Assembly (NCBI GenBank): GCA_037349315.1
Contig: JBAIAC010000026.1
Location: forward strand, 5,766,001-5,830,000
Origin: Chelydra serpentina
Lineage: Eukaryota > Chordata > Testudines > Chelydridae
Reading direction: 5' to 3'
DNA length: 64,000 nucleotides
Part shown: positions 45,976 through 56,649 of the stretch, piece by piece
How positions within the stretch are numbered: position 1 is the stretch's first letter
Layout of the letters: every line of letters begins with the position of its first letter
Notes under the pieces: generated by a model
Database searches by the model: none
Told to the model about the DNA's origin: nothing
The model's input: only the letters and a program-made list of their open reading frames with translations
Made by a program: the position numbers and the translations under genes

Positions 45976-48900
45976 TTTGGTTCACCGGTCTCCAGTAGTG
46001 TTTCAAATTAGGTCCTCTTCTCTGCTAATGGGTCGCTAGATGGCACTCTGTTCTTTTGAGTCAACATCCTGGCATTGTGTGTTAGAGCACTGTGCCATCT
46101 TATGGATGAGATGTAAAACTGAGGCCTTGATCACTTGTTGCCATTTAAAAAATTCTTTGCAAGTGAGCTTGGGTGATTAATTTCGGTCCACCTCACCCTT
46201 GGGTACTCCCCTTTGTACGTGTGCCTCTAAAGTAGGCCTCGCTATCATTTTTATGTTGGTCAAATAATATGATGATTTTCTTATCCAGCATTGCACTTGC
46301 CATCCATACTGTGGTCAAACAGATTTTAGATCTAGCCTGATAATCTAATCTCCCTTAAATTTGCTTAGTACCTTACAGAGAATTTTCAGAACAAACTAAC
46401 CAGGGCTGAAGAGGGAAACACAGGCCAAGATTTTCAGCAGTGGCTGGTGATTTTCCAATAAGTACCTCTGTTTTGGGGATGCCTGACTTGAGATGAGTTT
46501 TAGAGGGACCTGGTTTTTGAGAGGGTGGATGCTCTGCACTTTGTGAAAATCAGGGCCCTTTAAGGGGTCCAGTGGGGCTCCCCAAAAATCGCTAGTGACC
46601 TTTGAACATATTGACCACTGCATGTCCAGGGAAGCCTCCAGTCACTGGGCAGAACTGCAGTGACATGAGCATGCCCTGGTGCACCCCGCAAATGCCCTCT
46701 GGAGGGGGACTGTACATGTGCTGTTGAGATCCGCTATTTAACCTAGGTATCTGCGCTGGCAGCTAGATCTGAACCGGTTGTGATTTCCCTCTCCACAGCC
46801 CCTCCTCCTGGATGGCCGTGTTCAACGCCATGCCCACCATCTGCTTCGGATTCCAGGTACAGCTGCTCCCAGGAAGACCTGGGTCGATGGAGATCTAAGA
46901 CCAGTTAGGAACAGGAAATGTCCATCTGTCTAATGTGCTGCCCCTCTTTTGGATTATTTTAGGTTCCCCCTCCTTTGCTTTAATACCGAGGCTCCTACTG
47001 CCCCTGCCGGGGCCTCAGAGTGATGTGGGATAAAGCCCTAAAGTGAAGCATACAAGCAAAACACGTGTCTTAAAATGACCATCGGACCGAGCTGACCTGT
47101 TGTGCTCCACTTAGTCCCTTTTTTGAGGCCAGAGCTGGCTTGTTCCCTGCAAGACCTTGTCCAGTGTTGTGTCCAGTCTAGTTCTAACTGGCCCAACTAA
47201 CAGGATTTCCACCACTCCCTTGGGAGATGGTTCCCCACCCAGAGAGATCTCTCGCGCTCGGGGTGTTTCCCTGGGGATTCAGCCTAGGAGTGCAGTACTC
47301 CAAACTATGCCCCAACCTCAGGCTGAATAACACTCCTGAGCATTCGCACCCTACCAGTGTTTGCAGATTGTTGTTCTGTCGCTTAGCAATGCCCTCTGTA
47401 TTAGCTCTTCCCCTTTCCTCCTCCATCAGTCCCCTGCCCCACCCCCTGGCCTGTTTTCCTTGCCCTCCCCTGAACTCCCTGCGGCTGGGCAGTGGCATCC
47501 ATCGGGCTGAGTAGGGAGAGGGACGCTTTCACCATCCGTGACGTTTCCCATTGCGTCCGTTTCCCGGCCAAGTGTTTCCCTGCCAGCACATGGCCTGGCT
47601 TTGTGCTGGACGGACCCGGGGCGGGTACATTTAGATTGAACCCAAGGAACAGCTGGGAGGTGGGCTCCCCTTGCCCCGAAACAAATCCAGGTGTCTCTTA
47701 ACTCGGTTACGGTCCCTGCTTCGGTCGCCTTCCCTGGTAACACGTTCCAGTGTGTGGAGGGGCTGCCTGCCTGTGTGTCCCCTTCCTCTCCCGTGATAAG
47801 GCTGGTGTCGCTGGGCCCCCCCGGCGCGCAGAACGCCTGGCCCAGCCGCCCCTCGCATGCTTCTCCTTCTGTCTCCGGCAGTGCCACGTGAGCAGCGTGC
47901 CCGTCTTCAACAGCATGAAGCGGCCCGAGGTGAAGCCGTGGGGAGCGGTGGTGACGGCAGCCATGGTCATCGCTCTCGTTGTCTACGCAGGGACAGGTAG
48001 GAGCAAGGCCCCTGTTCTCTGGCCTGCCCACGGGGCCCAGCCACTGCTGCCGCAGCACGGTCTCCTGAAAGACTTTGGCTGGGGAAGCTGCGAGCTTCCC
48101 CTTGGGCAGAGCTGCTGTGCAGATCGCTGAGAGAGACCCCGGGGCTGGAGCAGCTGTAAACTCTCCCGCAGCCCCCACGGCTGTGTGCATTTGGCACGCC
48201 GACCCCAGATCCAGCTAGAGCGTGGGCCCCAGGGACAGACCCGGCCACCTCCTTCCCCTAGCCCCTGCTGGCATCCTCCCCTGGCCTTCTCTTCCTCTCC
48301 AGGGATCTGCGGGTTCCTGACGTTTGGCACGAGCGTGGACCAGGATGTGCTGCTGTCCTACCCCTCCAACGACGTCCCTGTCGCCATTGCACGGGCCTTC
48401 ATCATCGTCTGCGTGCTGACGTCCTATCCCATCCTGCACTTCTGCGGCAGGTGAGAGGCGCGGGAGGTGGCCAGGAGTGGCGGAAGGGCCCTAAAATGGG
48501 GGAGGGGGGCATAGGCACTCAAACCATGGCCCCCTGTTTGCTCCCCCCGTTGCTCGCCCTTACTATTGGTTAAAAAATGGGGGGCATGGCCCCCTAGCCT
48601 CTCCTGTTGCAGTGCCCCTGGAGGTGGCTCGTGGGGTGCTCTAGACTAAATGGGATTGGTTCTTCCCTGTGTTGCCATGGTGTCTCCAAGGGGCAGGCCG
48701 GGCTGTGCCCAGGCTACTATTGATCCTGCTGTTCTGAACGTACGTCTCTGGTAACCAATCAATGGTGGGGGACTCCCAAGAGCTGGGATCTGATGCATGA
48801 AGTCTGGGATCACAGTAGGAAGCCCCCCGATTCTCCTGTCTCTCTGCCTCTTGCGCAGGGCCGTGCTAGAGGGTCTCTGGCTACGCTACAAGGGGGAAAC

Positions 48901-51521
48901 GGTGGAGGAAGATGTGGTGCGCGAGAGGCGCCGGCGTGTGGTCCAGACAGTCTGCTGGTTTCTCCTGACTCTCCTCCTGGCCTTGTTCATCCCAGATATC
49001 GGCAAAGTCATCTCTCTCATCGGGGGCCTGGCCGCCTGCTTCATCTTCGTCTTCCCGGGTACGGCCCCAGTTTCCGTGTGTTGGAATTACACGGCAGCCA
49101 GTCAGGAAGCAGCCAGCATGTTCAGCCATGAACACTGTGTTTCATTGGGTTGCTGAATTAGGCCCTGGGGTCACACGTCACAGGAACCCAGGAGGTGTAT
49201 GTGCCAGGAGTCAGTTCTCCTACATATCTGTTCCCACTAGGAGATCAGTACAGGCTGTCTGGCTCCATAGCCCATCCATCTCCATGGCGTGGGTGGGATT
49301 AAGAGGCAAGGGGAGGCTAAGCCTCCTCAAAAAGGATGCGCCTCCCTTTGGAGGCCTGCTGGCCCACTGCCTTTGGAGCACCGCCACCGAAAGGGCACCC
49401 GGGCCATGGTTCTGCCTGTGCTCCACCCTGAGGCCCTGCTCCCGCTTGTCTTTTTCCTCGAGGCCCCGCCCTCGCTCCGCCGCCTCCTCTGAGGCTCCCC
49501 TGCCCCGTGGCTCACGCCTTCCTCCCCTCGGGTGAGGGGCTTGGGGGAGTGGCCGATGCACGTCTGGGCCCAGCCTCCCCAAATCCAGGAATCATGCGCC
49601 ACCCATGCTCCATAGGATGCTGAGCGCCGTACAGCTCCTTTGAGCCACAGTTCCGGGAAAAGATCACAGGAAGGACATGGCAGTAACGCAAAAACAAACA
49701 CACACACCCCTGCCAATAATACCAAAATCCGGTGGTCCTGAGTGAAAACCAAACATTATCCCCCCCCCACCCCCACCCCGTCCCCCCAAGGACAGGGAGA
49801 CATCAAGGGCTGAATTCTCAGCAAAGGCGGCCCGAAGTCCATGCCCACATTCGCACTGGCTTCCCCCTTCCCCACCCCAAAAAATGTGGCCCCCAATCAT
49901 TAGCAGTAGCATAGAGGAAAGGACTGGGCCTGTGCCCATGTGAAGTGAGCCATGTACCACACATACTGGTGAGTCACTGTGGAGCCAGAGTTGTGATCCT
50001 GGGATCTAAATGGGGGGTGGAGCGAGTTTGACTGTCTGTGTCCTGAACTTAATATGCCTGCTGGGGGTGAGAGGTGTGGGAGGGGTACTGAGTGCCTCCA
50101 TCCTCCCAGCCTGGTTAGCCGGGCACTTAGCACACATTTCTAGAGGGGGTGGAACTCTTCCCTTCCTGGGTCCCCTTTGAGACGGCAATAAAATGCAACA
50201 TATTGGGACCGAGGGCATGGCCTGGTGGTACTGATTGATTGTGCTGTCTCCTACCATGCCAGGGGATCCGGTTCTTTCTTATTCTGGACCAGTGGTCCCC
50301 AACCTTTCTGTTGCAATAACCTATTCATGTTCCCAGAAGAGCGTGGCGGGCGCCGAATGACCAGCCGCCGAAATGCCGCCGAGAAGCAGCGGCATTTCGG
50401 CGGCAATGCTTCTTGGCGTTGCCGCTTCTCGGAGGTATTTCGGCGGCTGGTTGTCCGGCGGCCGCGCTCCTCAGCAGCGGGGTGTCCGGCGGAAGCGCTC
50501 CCTTGTCAGTAGGCGGGCGCACATAAATGCTCCGGCGGGCACCATGGCGCCCGCGGGCACCACGTTGGGGACCACTGTTCTGGACTCTCTTCTTTGGTCA
50601 TCCATGCTCCCGGACAGGAGAAGCTGCATGCTGAAGGGGGCGGGGGGGGGGGGGGCAGAGGGAATTCCTCGATCCTTTTAATTAATTAGCAGCACTGATA
50701 GGACAGCTCTTCACAGTCTGGCTGCTCCTCCCAGGCTGGGAGGGTGATGGTGATGGGTGTCTTATCTTCCCTCTATCTCACTAGAGCAAGTCAAGGAAAA
50801 ACAAAGAGGACTTGTCTCTCTCTCTCTCAAATTCCTGACTTCTCTGCCTTCTGGGTGTGGCTGTTTAATTCTCTACTCAGGAATCTTTTGACTGCTGATC
50901 ACTATGATTATTCTGATGTTCAATGTTGTTTGCATTCCCTTCCTGCTAGGACTATGCCTGATTCAAGCCAAACTTTCTGAAATCCAGGAAACCAGGTCAA
51001 CCAGGTAAAAAACAAATTCGCCTTCCATCTCTAAGAACATAAGAATGGCCGTCCGTACTGGGTCAGACCAAAGGTCCATCCAGCCCAGTATCCTGTCCAC
51101 CAACAGTGGCCAATGCCAGGTGCCCCGAAGTGAGTGGACCTAACAGGTAATGATCAAGTGATCTCTCTCCTGCCATCCATCACCCCCCTCTGACAAACAG
51201 AGGCTAAGGACACCATTCCTTACCCATCCTGGCTAATAGCCATTAATGGACTTAACCTCCATGAATTTATCCAGTTCTCTTTTAAACCCAGTTCTCTCTC
51301 TCCCTTTTTGCAAGATGATTCAGACATTGGTTCCCATTGGCAGGATTCAGCCAGGCACTGTATTAAGGTGGGTTCCCTTGCCTCACATTGCACCCTGACC
51401 TGTCTTCTCTATTCACAGCTGGTGGGCGCTGGTCAGCTATGGGACGTTTATGGTCACGCTTGGAGCCTTCATCTTTGGACAAACCACTGCCAATGCCATC
51501 TTTGTGGATCTGATGGCCTGA
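42376..51521 (+). CDS. SLC38A7: SLC38A7 (SNAT7) sodium-coupled neutral amino acid transporter, complete CDS
   Basis: Amino acid/auxin permease family transporter. In mammals SNAT7 is lysosomal and exports glutamine and asparagine. Ten exons: 42376-42642, 42830-43028, 43405-43549, 44437-44535, 46799-46856, 47882-47996, 48303-48450, 48859-49058, 50950-51004, 51419-51521. All introns are GT-AG and all phases match, giving 462 codons plus TGA, the family's usual length. Seen: N-terminal [30 protein letters not shown] (TM1 with the family's GAGLLNFP motif), [75 protein letters not shown] and C-terminal [14 protein letters not shown]. About 11 membrane segments as in the family. The start ATG has G at -3 and G at +4. 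No lesions seen. Confidence 0.97.
42830..43028 (+). CDS. SLC38A7: SLC38A7 coding exon 2
   Basis: Acceptor TGCCCACAG; encodes [20 protein letters not shown] (TM2) through [14 protein letters not shown] to GDQQDK. Donor AAGA/GTGAGT. Confidence 0.95.
43405..43549 (+). CDS. SLC38A7: SLC38A7 coding exon 3
   Basis: Acceptor CTCATCAG; encodes [20 protein letters not shown], then [20 protein letters not shown]. Donor GCCAG/GTGGGT. Confidence 0.95.
43650..43840 (+). mobile_element. MIR-like SINE
   Basis: The core CTGTGACCTTGGGCAAGTCC, then CCTCAGTTTCCCCACCTGTA, is the MIR consensus. Preceded by a tRNA-like head with GACTGGGATCCC. In SLC38A7 intron 3. Confidence 0.85.
44437..44535 (+). CDS. SLC38A7: SLC38A7 coding exon 4
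   Basis: Acceptor TTTCTTGCAG; encodes [20 protein letters not shown], then [12 protein letters not shown]. Donor ACGCG/GTATGC. Confidence 0.94.
44540..45030. other. SLC38A7 intron, no recognised feature
   Basis: Ordinary intron sequence. Confidence 0.35.
45040..45115 (+). repeat. Ancient amniote repeat fragment
   Basis: GTGAGATCCTTGGGGCAGGG and GTACAGCACAGAGCGCATTG: the best preserved of four copies of this consensus in the window. Confidence 0.5.
45640..45830 (-). mobile_element. PLE 3' end fragment (pLTR)
   Basis: GGGGTAGCCATGTTAGTCTG ... GCACCTTAAAGACTAACAGA ... CATAAGCTTTCGTGGG ... CTTCTTCAGATGCATGG, the inverted 3' terminus of a PLE. Confidence 0.82.
45737..45765 (-). ncRNA. Hammerhead-ribozyme-like motif in PLE end, core intact
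   Basis: Minus strand: CTGAAGA, extra A, stem II arms GTGGGT/ACCCAC with a T5 loop, then GAAA. Core matches CUGANGA...GAAA apart from the extra A. Confidence 0.5.
45942..45975 (+). repeat. (GA)n microsatellite
   Basis: GA dinucleotide tract with one GACA interruption. Confidence 0.95.
45980..46798. other. SLC38A7 intron, no clear feature
   Basis: Segment 46020-46160 (CATCTTATGGATGAGATGTAAAACTGAGG split by short gaps) may be an old interspersed repeat. Otherwise nothing. Confidence 0.3.
46799..46856 (+). CDS. SLC38A7: SLC38A7 coding exon 5
   Basis: Short exon, acceptor CTCTCCACAG; encodes [19 protein letters not shown]. Donor TTCCAG/GTACAG, phase 0. Confidence 0.94.
46857..47881. other. SLC38A7 intron, no recognised feature
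   Basis: GC-moderate intron; the many overlapping open frames on both strands are chance in GC-rich DNA. Confidence 0.4.
47882..47996 (+). CDS. SLC38A7: SLC38A7 coding exon 6
   Basis: Acceptor GTCTCCGGCAG; encodes [20 protein letters not shown] then [18 protein letters not shown]. Donor GGGACAG/GTAGGA. Confidence 0.95.
48303..48450 (+). CDS. SLC38A7: SLC38A7 coding exon 7
   Basis: Acceptor CCTCTCCAG; encodes [20 protein letters not shown], then [20 protein letters not shown]. Donor GGCAG/GTGAGA. Confidence 0.95.
48859..49058 (+). CDS. SLC38A7: SLC38A7 coding exon 8
   Basis: Acceptor CTTGCGCAG; encodes [40 protein letters not shown] and [20 protein letters not shown]. Donor CCCGG/GTACGG. 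Confidence 0.95.
49282..49612. mobile_element. Probable hAT MITE
   Basis: The inverted ends GGCGTGGGTGGGATTAAGAG...GGGGAGGCT and AGCCTCCCC...CATGCGCCACCC pair. A clear target duplication is not seen. In SLC38A7 intron 8. Confidence 0.55.
50290..50577. mobile_element. hAT MITE (CAGTGGTCCCCAAC ends)
   Basis: Ends CAGTGGTCCCCAAC and GTTGGGGACCACTG, perfect 14-bp inverted repeats, with exact 8-bp duplication TTCTGGAC (50282-50289, 50578-50585). Inner GCCGCCGAAATGCCGCCGAG-type palindromes. 288 bp. Confidence 0.95.
50950..51004 (+). CDS. SLC38A7: SLC38A7 coding exon 9
   Basis: Acceptor TTCCTGCTAG; encodes [17 protein letters not shown]. Donor ACCAG/GTAAAA, weaker than the others but the only one in phase. 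Confidence 0.92.
51028..51300 (-). mobile_element. CR1 3' fragment
   Basis: AAGAACATAAGAATGGCCGT, GGGTCAGACCAAAGGTCC and AACAGTGGCCAATGCCAGG are the inverted 3' end of the CR1 subfamily also seen at 31225-31655. Confidence 0.88.
51419..51521 (+). CDS. SLC38A7: SLC38A7 coding exon 10 with stop
   Basis: Acceptor CTATTCACAG; encodes [20 protein letters not shown] then [13 protein letters not shown] and TGA. The last membrane segment and C-terminus match SNAT7. Confidence 0.95.
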
Positions 51522-52800
51522 CTCGTTCCACAGGACTGGTTGATGCTGCCCTGCTTAGAAGTAGCTTTTCCTTTGGGACAGCTGAAGGAAAAATTTGATT
51601 TGGCTTCCGATGTTTCCAACATGTTGGTTGGAGGGGAACATATTTCTCTCCTGTTGGGGGTTTTGTGAGTCTGTTTCATTGGGAGAGTCCTACAGTGTTG
51701 TATGTTCATTGTCTAACGCACCATCAAGTCAGGGTTTTGTTTTAGCTTCTGGTTCCCAGGCCTTAGGAATTGCAGAGGATCACTACAGAGAATTCAGACA
51801 CTAACCCAGTGGGAGTGCACAGCGTGATGCCCTCCGGGAATGAGGTCATGACGGAAGCCTTGTGCAGAATGCCCCTGGAGCTCCGCACTGGAATTCCAGG
51901 TTGTATTCTTGTTACCCCTTTTGGGGTAGAAATCTCTAACGAAGGGTGTTTGGGATTCACAGCGCGTAATAGGCAGCAGCCCCCCTTTGGGTAGGAGACC
52001 AGCTGGGAACAGGAGACCATACTACTTTGGACTGCATCTTGTATCAGACGAATCCTCTCTCCCAAACAATTTAACGGACCTGAAACTGCCTGTTCTAATA
52101 ATGAAATTACTGGTGAGGTGTTTATCGTATAAAAGGAACTGGTCACCTTGCTTTATGAATTTAGGAATTATTCATGTCCAGGTTTTTAGCTTCAGATGAT
52201 AAAACCACAGGAAATTTTCCCAAAGAAACAATACTTTATTGATGATCACTCCTTATGGTGTGTGTGTGAGAATGTAGTACTCCATTCTTGCATGATGAGA
52301 CCATTGTCTCTGTCATGGTAAGAGTGCTTGAAAGGTAAGGGACTAGATATCAGATAAGCTGAAGAAAGGAATGCTTTTTAATGCACTTGAGTGCAATTCC
52401 TCAATCATGCTTAGTGGAGAACTCTAGTAATTGCAGTCCTTTCTTTGTACTAGGCTATCAAGTTAGTTTCTATAGAAAAATTTCTGCCATATCACTTTGT
52501 TCGGTGTTTTTTTAAATACTGGGCTTTCTCATCTCGCTCTCTCATCTAGTCAGTCTTTTCTGTTCTCACTTACGTCAACTGAGGGATTACTTAACCTGCC
52601 TCTGATTGGTTTACATTTTTACTGGAAGGTGCTGCTGATTGGCTATTTTGTAACAAGCACTTTTTTGCTTCTTTTTAATTGGGTGGAAATAGGGCCAGGG
52701 AAGAACCTAACAAAGCACATCTGTCCTGACATGCCACTGGGCACCAACAAAGCCATGTGATGTTTACAAAACCGATGTTTCCCCCTTTATGCATTTGGGG
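51522..52800 (+). other. SLC38A7 3' UTR and downstream region
   Basis: No AATAAA or ATTAAA hexamer seen within the first several hundred bases after the stop. The first strong AATAAA cluster is near 53540-53555, so the 3' end is not placed. Confidence 0.35.
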
Positions 52801-52812
52801 GCTTGATCGCTA

Positions 52813-53098
52813 TTTAAGGCTTGTCTACACTTACATTTTATAGCGCTCTAACTTGTTGACTCAGGGGAGTGAAAAATCACCCCCCTGAGCGCGCAGCAAG
52901 TCTGAGCGCTTTAAAGCGCTAGTGTGGACAGTCTCTGAGCGCTGGGAGCCAATCCCCTCGTGGAGGTGGATTACCAGGAGCGCTGGGAGACCTCTCTCCC
53001 AGTGCTCGCACGCAACCACACTCGCACTTCAAAGCGCTGCCATGGGAGCGTTCCCACAACAGCGCTTTGAAGTTTCCAGCGTAGCCATGCCCTTAGTC
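52813..53098. mobile_element. MITE, Harbinger-like
   Basis: Left AGGCTTGTCTACACTTAC and right GCGTAGCCATGCCCT are worn inverted ends flanked by TTA and TAG. Inner AGCGCTTTAAAGCGCT and CTTCAAAGCGCTG palindromes. Confidence 0.6.
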
Positions 53099-53109
53099 AA
53101 GGTGCTATG

Positions 53110-54140
53110 ACTCTGTAACAATTATTTATTGATTCTAGGGTTCAGAGTTTTCAAAGGCTCTTGTCATTTCAAATCCTGTTCTTCCAGGATGGATGTTTGC
53201 TGGACAGGGCTGATAATCTTAGGTTTAAAGGGACACTGTCAGGGCCAAAATCATAAGGTAGATTATATTAAACACTTACAATTATTAAAACTGAGAATTT
53301 CTAAATACCCAAGAGTAAACTAACTATTTATACTATTCACTGTTTGCATTTCTCTGGGCTTGGAGGAGGAGAAACAAGCTGGTGAGTTTCACTTTTGTTT
53401 CTAATCAGTTTCACTTTGATGGCCTCAGGGGTTAGCACAGTATCTGGGTTGCAAACTCTGTAGGGGGGTAGTTAGATCTCAGTGGAAAACTGTTCTCCTT
53501 GGAATTTAAAAACAAACTTTTCTGTTGGTCTGTTTTATAAAATAAATAAAATCTGGGTTTTTTACCATAATACCTAAATATTGAGCCTAAGTTAATTTGA
53601 CCCCTCTTTAATATAGCCACATTCTCCAAGGGACCTGCCTCTGTCCCTGAATGTTTGTTCCTACTGCTGGAGAAGCATGTTCCCAGGAACACCGAACTTT
53701 TGCATAGTGTTACTGACAATGTGGTGGTCAGTATATGAAATGTAACATTCTGTTTTCAGTCACGTGTTTCTGATCAGGTTTCTCTTTTCCTGTGCACAGA
53801 TGATTTGGGAGGTCTGATGGGAATCTGTTTAATTCTTTATAACATTTGCTCTCTACAAACACTCTTTACAGTAAAACACTACAGTAGCACAGCTCCCAAG
53901 CATATAACACCTTTGTTCTGTGTGCATGTTATCCGCGCCCCCCCCGTGCCCCCATTCTGTGACACTAAAAATGTTCTGCTCCCAAAGAGAGTCATTAAGC
54001 CGGTGCTCTCTATGAACCAAAGTGGATGTGGTGTCAGTTAAATACTAATTTTAGGCACCCTGATTTTACTCTGGGGAAGGGTGTGTACTTTTGTGTTGCA
54101 CAATATGGCTTTTTAGACTGCTGCATTCCAGTTTGAAAAG
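53110..54140. other. Intergenic DNA, no recognised feature
   Basis: AT-rich, with the AATAAATAAAA cluster near 53540. Confidence 0.35.
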
Positions 54141-54149
54141 GCTCAACTC

Positions 54150-54625
54150 AGCCCAGGTCCACATCACAACGTTTTGGTAGCAGAGCTGTCGGTCAGGGGT
54201 GTGGAAAAACCGCCTCCCCCGCTGACACGGCTATGCCAGCAAAAGCCCCGCTGGAGACCCAGCTGTGCTACCAGAGGAGGGCTTCGGTCAGCACCGCTAA
54301 TGTTGTTCAGGGAGGCGGTGTCACGCTGGCTCTGTCTACACTTCAACCATGGCAGCCACTCTGCTGTACTGCTTCAGTGTAGACGCTCGCTACATGCTGT
54401 TGTTTAATCCACCTCCTGAGAAGCGGGCGCTAGTTCTTCCGTTCAGCTTAGGTTGGTTTAAGTATGTCACAGGGGTGGGTTTTCCACACGCTAGAGCGAC
54501 ATAGCTGGATCGACCTAATGTTTTAGTGTAGACTGGACTATGCTAGCAGAAAAACTTCTGCTTTCAGTATAAGGTGCGTCTACAGGAGGGGACTCTGCTA
54601 TTGTAGCTACGCAGTACTGCCAAAA
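54150..54625. repeat. Composite MITE-like repeat
   Basis: Contains CATAGCTGGATCGACCTAATG and TTTTAGTGTAGACTGGACTA separated by short gaps, wording shared with the Harbinger-type ends at 21462. Left part GGTGTGGAAAAACC has a counterpart GGTTTTCCACACGC near 54478, so inner arms are inverted. Boundaries uncertain. Confidence 0.4.
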
Positions 54626-54813
54626 CACACTCCGTTTGAGCGCAGTTCCCAGGGAACAGGTGCTCCTATCACTCAAGGCCACTGCAAATGAGCCCTGAGT
54701 CTCGGCAAGAGTCCTAGGGTTAAATAGGGCCTCAAAGCTGAGCTCCCTCCATTCCCTTTCAACCCTAGAAGTGATACCTCCACTGTTTGGTGGCTGATCA
54801 GAGCCGTGTCAAT

Positions 54814-54989
54814 CAGGGCCGGCTCCAGGCACCAGACGGCAAAGCAGGTGCCTGGGGCAGCGCCCTGTAAAGGGCGGCAGTCAGGGGATTCTGGGGCGGC
54901 CGGGTTTTTTTTTTTGCTTCGGCACTTTGGCAGTGGCCTTTTTTTTTTTTTTTTTACTTGGGGTGGCCGAAAAGCTGGAGCTGGCCCTG
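54814..54989. mobile_element. hAT MITE (CAGGGCCGGCTCCAG ends)
   Basis: Ends CAGGGCCGGCTCCAG and CTGGAGCTGGCCCTG, with exact 8-bp duplication GTGTCAAT (54806-54813, 54990-54997). Two poly-T runs inside. 176 bp. Confidence 0.94.
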
Positions 54990-55429
54990 GTGTCAATCTG
55001 GTACCTTCCATGAGCACTAAATACATACTGATCCCATGAGTCATCCGCTCCTGGGCAAATGTTTGCCCCCTGAATTCCCAGCTGGGAAGTCCCTGGGAAT
55101 TTTGGGAGACTTCCCCGGCCTGCCCATGGTCTCAGCTAACCAGGGTTAATGAGTTCCAGCTGAGTCATACAGAGCTGAGAACTGGGACGGCTGATCATGT
55201 GGCAGACTTCATTGAGTTGGCCGTGGTAGTATGGTCGCTGGCCCTTCTGGACTCTAGAGTTGCTACAGGCAATACCCTGCCTCAGCGTTACAATCAGCCT
55301 GGTCTCATTAGCAAGTCAGCACTGTGACTGTTGGCTTACTGTTGGGAGGAGTGTGGTCTGAACACAGGCCTGCGCTCCAGGACCCCCTGACTGCCAAGTC
55401 TGGCATTCCCACTTACCAGCTGTGTGACT

Positions 55430-55555
55430 TTGAGCCAGTTGTTTTGGCTGATATTTTCCAAGAGCCTGAGAGCATTTGTGCCCAAATCCCACAACCTCCT
55501 TTGACAGGTTCCCCCCCGCCTCAATTTCCCCACTTGTGAACTGGAGATAATTGAT
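55430..55555 (+). mobile_element. MIR-like SINE fragment
   Basis: GTGTGACTTTGAGCCAGTTG and later CCTCAATTTCCCCACTTGTG resemble the MIR core, spread by an inner insertion or divergence. Confidence 0.5.
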
Positions 55556-55557
55556 TA

Positions 55558-55745
55558 GGGGAGGAGGGATAGCTCAGTGGTTTGAGCATTGGCCTGCTAA
55601 ACCCAGGGTTGTGAGTTCAATCCTTGAGGGGGCCATTTAGGGATCTGGGGCAAAAATTGGGGATTGGCCCTGCTTTGAGCAGGGGGTTGGACTAGATGAC
55701 CTCCTAAGGTCCCTTCCAACCCTGATATTCTATGAGTCTATGATT
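55558..55745 (+). mobile_element. tRNA-derived turtle SINE (CR1-tailed)
   Basis: A box TAGCTCAGTGGTTTGAGC, B-box-like GGTTGTGAGTTCAATCC, body TTAGGGATCTGGGGC, CR1-type tail CCTGATATTCTATGAGTC. The most complete of three copies. Confidence 0.92.
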
Positions 55746-55749
55746 ATAA

Positions 55750-56490
55750 AGAGAGAGAATTGCTAGCTATTTCATTACAAAGGGAAAATGGTCCAACCCA
55801 CTTTGTGGCTAGTCGTGACTCCAAAAAGTAAGCGTCCGTGTGTGTGTTGACCATACCTCGACCCTCATTCACTAAGAAAGCAGGTGCCCACAGAAAAGCC
55901 CCTCCTGCTCTCTCGCTCTGTTCCCTTTACTTCCATTGCCTAGAAGCTTAGCAGAAGTACCTCATGTTTGCTTGTCTAGAAGCATAAGGCCAGGTGATGG
56001 GTGTCCCCGTCTTTCTTAAAATCACAATGTTCTGGAAAACTGAGATGAAGCGAGCAGATTGTGCGTTGCGTGAGTGCCAGTTTAATCAAATCCCATTCAT
56101 CTGTGGCCAGCACTGGCCTGCAACTCATGTGAGCCACAGTCTGTTTTCTATCCCTGCACATCCTGGGCCTTCTCTGGCTCCTCGGGAGCCCCAGTGTGCG
56201 TCCAGTTCAAAGGACCCTTCCTCCCCGGCCCCATCTGCCCTTTCACCACACCTTGAGCTATGGAAATAGCAGACAAGCTGCGTCTTGGGGAGAAAGCAGA
56301 TGGACCACTGTCTGCTTCTGCAGCCCCTTATCCATCACCACATTAACATCTGAATCACTGGGCACCCTCACTGGAGAACAGTAAAGGCCGGAATTTCAGA
56401 AGTGCTGAGCATCCTCTACCCCCAAGGTCTCAGCTTGAGGTGCTCGGTACTTCTCAGAAGCAGGATCTAAAGGCTTTTGCTAACCATTGC
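55750..56490. other. Intergenic DNA, no recognised feature
   Basis: No gene or complete repeat recognised. Confidence 0.35.
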
Positions 56491-56504
56491 CTGATGCTCT
56501 ACTG

Positions 56505-56638
56505 CAGAGGTCCTCAACCATTTTCTTTCTGAGCCCTGCCCATGGCCCACCTGGGCCCAGTGAGTCTAATGCTGGCCCTGCTTGGAGGCCCCCCTGAAAC
56601 CTGCTTGGGGGCCCTGGAACCCTGGTTGAGAACCACTG
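56505..56638. mobile_element. hAT MITE (CAGAGGTCCTCAACCA ends)
   Basis: Ends CAGAGGTCCTCAACCA and TGGTTGAGAACCACTG, with exact 8-bp duplication CTCTACTG (56497-56504, 56639-56646). 134 bp. Confidence 0.93.
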
Positions 56639-56649
56639 CTCTACTGGGC

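Noticed and set aside
47426..48190. 254-codon minus-strand open frame
   Set aside because: Opposite SLC38A7 exon 6 and GC-rich intron; no family similarity.
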